Source: Pardosa pseudoannulata (taxonomy: Eukaryota; Arthropoda; Arachnida; Araneae; Lycosidae). From it: a DNA stretch of 64,000 nucleotides. The position numbers and the translations under genes are program-made. A model generated the notes under the pieces. It was not told the DNA's origin. It made no database searches and was given only the letters and a program-made list of their open reading frames with translations. The stretch spans positions 60,026,776-60,090,775 of the forward strand of contig CM063503.1 of the NCBI GenBank assembly GCA_032207245.1, given 5' to 3'. Below are positions 62,060 to 64,000 of this stretch, one piece after another. Numbering within the stretch: position 1 is the stretch's first letter; each line of letters starts with the position of its first letter.

Positions 62060-62625
62060 TAATACCGGACAAACGAAAAGCATGGCTAATAAACAATTTA
62101 TTTGACTATTGAAAGTTTACTCAAAAACAATTTATAATGAGCGAAGAACGCCGAAGACTAATATAGTATATTCATAGATACATTTAAAAAATATCTTATA
62201 CTTAAATTTTGAATTATGTTGAGAAGTAAGTTCTTTTTTTTTCAGCCAAAGTGCAGTTGAATGAGTATTCAGCTGTACTAATAAGGCTTCATGTTATTCG
62301 AAGCTTTAGTATTAGAACAATTTATATAGCATTGTAAGAAGACATATATGACGACTGACTGAACTTCATATGGCAAATAATGTTTCTCTTTGATTTATTT
62401 ACACCAGAGTCAGATTGAAGCAGAAATGGAGAAGTATTCACTAAACTAACGCTCTCCTATGAATGTAATTCCTGTGACTATTCTATTCATAGGAACTAAC
62501 TCATTCCTATGAATATTATCTTTCACTTACACTTAACCACCACACATTTTGAGGTATGGAATATCGTAAAATAAAAAGACCCACATATCACAGAAATTTT
62601 ATTTCTTACAATATTATTCTTTATA
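62060..62625. other. Intergenic stretch, no gene seen
   Basis: The phrase ttcctatgaat or its inverse occurs near 62455-62510 (inverted pair around ttcctgtgac). Otherwise nothing recognised. Confidence 0.4.
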
Positions 62626-62634
62626 GCCTATACC

Positions 62635-63115
62635 AGGAATGGACAAACCTTTTCGGCCGCGGTCCAAAAATCGAAAGAAAATAAATTTGGCGGCCCAAAA
62701 TAAATTTTTCTAAAATTTTAAAAACAATATACAAGTACCTAACGGTTTAAATACGTTAACGAGATGAATGAAATTGTGATTTCATTTTTAAAATTTCCTT
62801 ATACTGAGGTTCGAAGTGAGATGTACTGATTTTAAGGAATGATGCTAAATGCTCATCTGTCAGTCTACTTCTGAAATTATCCTCTCTAAGGTTCAAAGAT
62901 GAAAACACTTGTTCACATATAGGAAGCAAATATACCGCTGATCTTCTGGGCGTGAGATAATAAATTTGGGATATAATATTTAAGCAAAGTAGAAAAGGAG
63001 ATGGATATATAATGTATAAATATATATTTCTTTTAATTTGCCCCGGACCGACAACTTAAAATTCTATCCGCGTGCTGGATAAACCTTCCGGCGGGCCGTA
63101 GTTTGTCCATCTCTG
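62635..63115. mobile_element. hAT element with transposase remnant
   Basis: A 481-base element with ends caggaatggacaaac and, inverted, cagagatggacaaac, flanked by a perfect 8-base duplication gcctatac (62627-62634, 63116-63123). It is a deletion derivative that keeps part of the transposase (62762-62949, minus). Confidence 0.85.
62762..62949 (-). pseudogene. hAT transposase C-terminal fragment
   Basis: The minus-strand open segment reads RRSAVYLLPICEQVFSSLNL, then FRSRLTDEHLASFLKISTSH. C/SE.(V/I)FS.....R..L..E.L...L is the hAT C-terminal dimerisation signature as found in ZBED/GTF2IRD2-type transposases. No start codon and no catalytic domain; inactive fragment inside the hAT element. Confidence 0.75.
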
Positions 63116-63154
63116 GCCTATACTGACATGTTGAAACTTGTTAGCACTAGCAAT

Positions 63155-64000
63155 CAGGTCCGTAACTAGGTCCTTTGGCGCCTGTGGCAAAAAAATGGTC
63201 TGTGCCTCTACTGCTAAATATAGTGAGAAAATATATAAACATGTCTTTTTTTTTCTATATTATATATTCAAAATGAACTCACAAAATATTTTGTGAATTC
63301 TTAAAACGTTACTAGGATATTAATTTTTAATTTTTCTTCTATTTTTACCTTATTAATACTTAAAATATTTTTGAACACTGGAGGTATTATTTTGCTGATA
63401 AACGGAATAGTTTATTTGAGGGGAATATTTTTTATTTTGTACGTTAAATTTTCATAAAATATTGACGAATTTCTAAATTTAAATTTAGTTTCAATAACTT
63501 TAATAAATTCAAAGTTTAAAATAAATACCCGGATTAAGTCATTTTAGAAGTATTTGGTAAACATTTTATAAGAATCTATAACAAGTTTAGACTCATAAGA
63601 ATTTTAAAAATTAAGAAAATTTATAAAATGTAATTTTTAACACATTGGAATTTGTAAATAAAATCGGATTCTGTTTTTACCTTATTACTTAAAGTATTTT
63701 TTAACACTGGGGGTATTATTTTTCTGATAAACGGAATAGTTTATTTGAGGGGAATATTTTTTATTTCTACTTTAAATTTTCACAAAATATTTACGAATTT
63801 CTAAATTTAGTTTTAGTAATTTTAATAAATTCAAAATTTAAAATGAATACCCGGGTTAAGTCATTTTAGCAGTATTTGGTAAACATTTTATAAGAATTTA
63901 TAACAAGTTTAGACTCAAAAGTATTTTCAAAAATAAGAAAATTTATAAAATATATTTTTAACACATTGGAATTTGTAAATAAAATCGGATTCTGTTTTTA
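63155..64000. mobile_element. hAT-like element, CAGGGCCGTAACTA family, copy 2 (cut by window end)
   Basis: The left end caggtccgtaactaggtcct and following sequence match 20167-20761. Internally a segment of about 331 bases is tandemly duplicated (near 63350 and 63681, both with acggaatagtttatttgagg), which copy 1 lacks. The right end lies beyond the window. Confidence 0.65.

Overview
This is AT-rich, intron-bearing animal nuclear DNA. Protein-coding sequence is confined to short exons, and most of the rest is transposon debris and tandem repeats. An axonemal dynein gene, tRNA-derived SINEs and many short hAT, piggyBac-like, pogo/mariner and Helitron elements suggest an arthropod, perhaps an arachnid. 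The lineage is an inference; no ribosomal or mitochondrial marker is present.

Bases 826-21479 (+) hold the only clearly recognisable host gene: the last ten exons of an axonemal dynein heavy chain of the outer-arm beta class (DNAH9/DNAH11/DNAH17 type). All ten exons can be joined by splice sites and reading phase into 702 residues covering AAA6 and the C-terminal domain, ending in a stop at 21477. The motor's earlier exons lie left of the window. The nine introns carry a foldback element, a Helitron, three piggyBac-like MITEs, a pogo-like MITE, a hAT-like element after the gene, SINE remnants and local tandem repeats. Just after the stop codon is a degenerate array of an 8-base word spaced mostly near 37 bases.

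Bases 22300-50900 hold no convincing host gene. They contain more piggyBac-like MITEs, hAT elements with 8-base target duplications, two further Helitron copies (one with a hAT nested in it), a mariner transposase fossil, pogo/Tigger remnants, a probable solo LTR inside an AT microsatellite, and SINE copies. There are tandem arrays of about 212 bases x2, 390 bases x3 and 187 bases x8.

Bases 50900-64000 contain three short open segments with splice-like borders (50963-51143, 57019-57259, 59771-60010) that may be exons of an unrecognised gene or genes. They also contain a piggyBac-like element with a hAT nested in it, a second mariner fossil, a 335-base x6 array, and a hAT element that still encodes part of a transposase C-terminus. 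No rRNA, functional tRNA or CRISPR array was seen.
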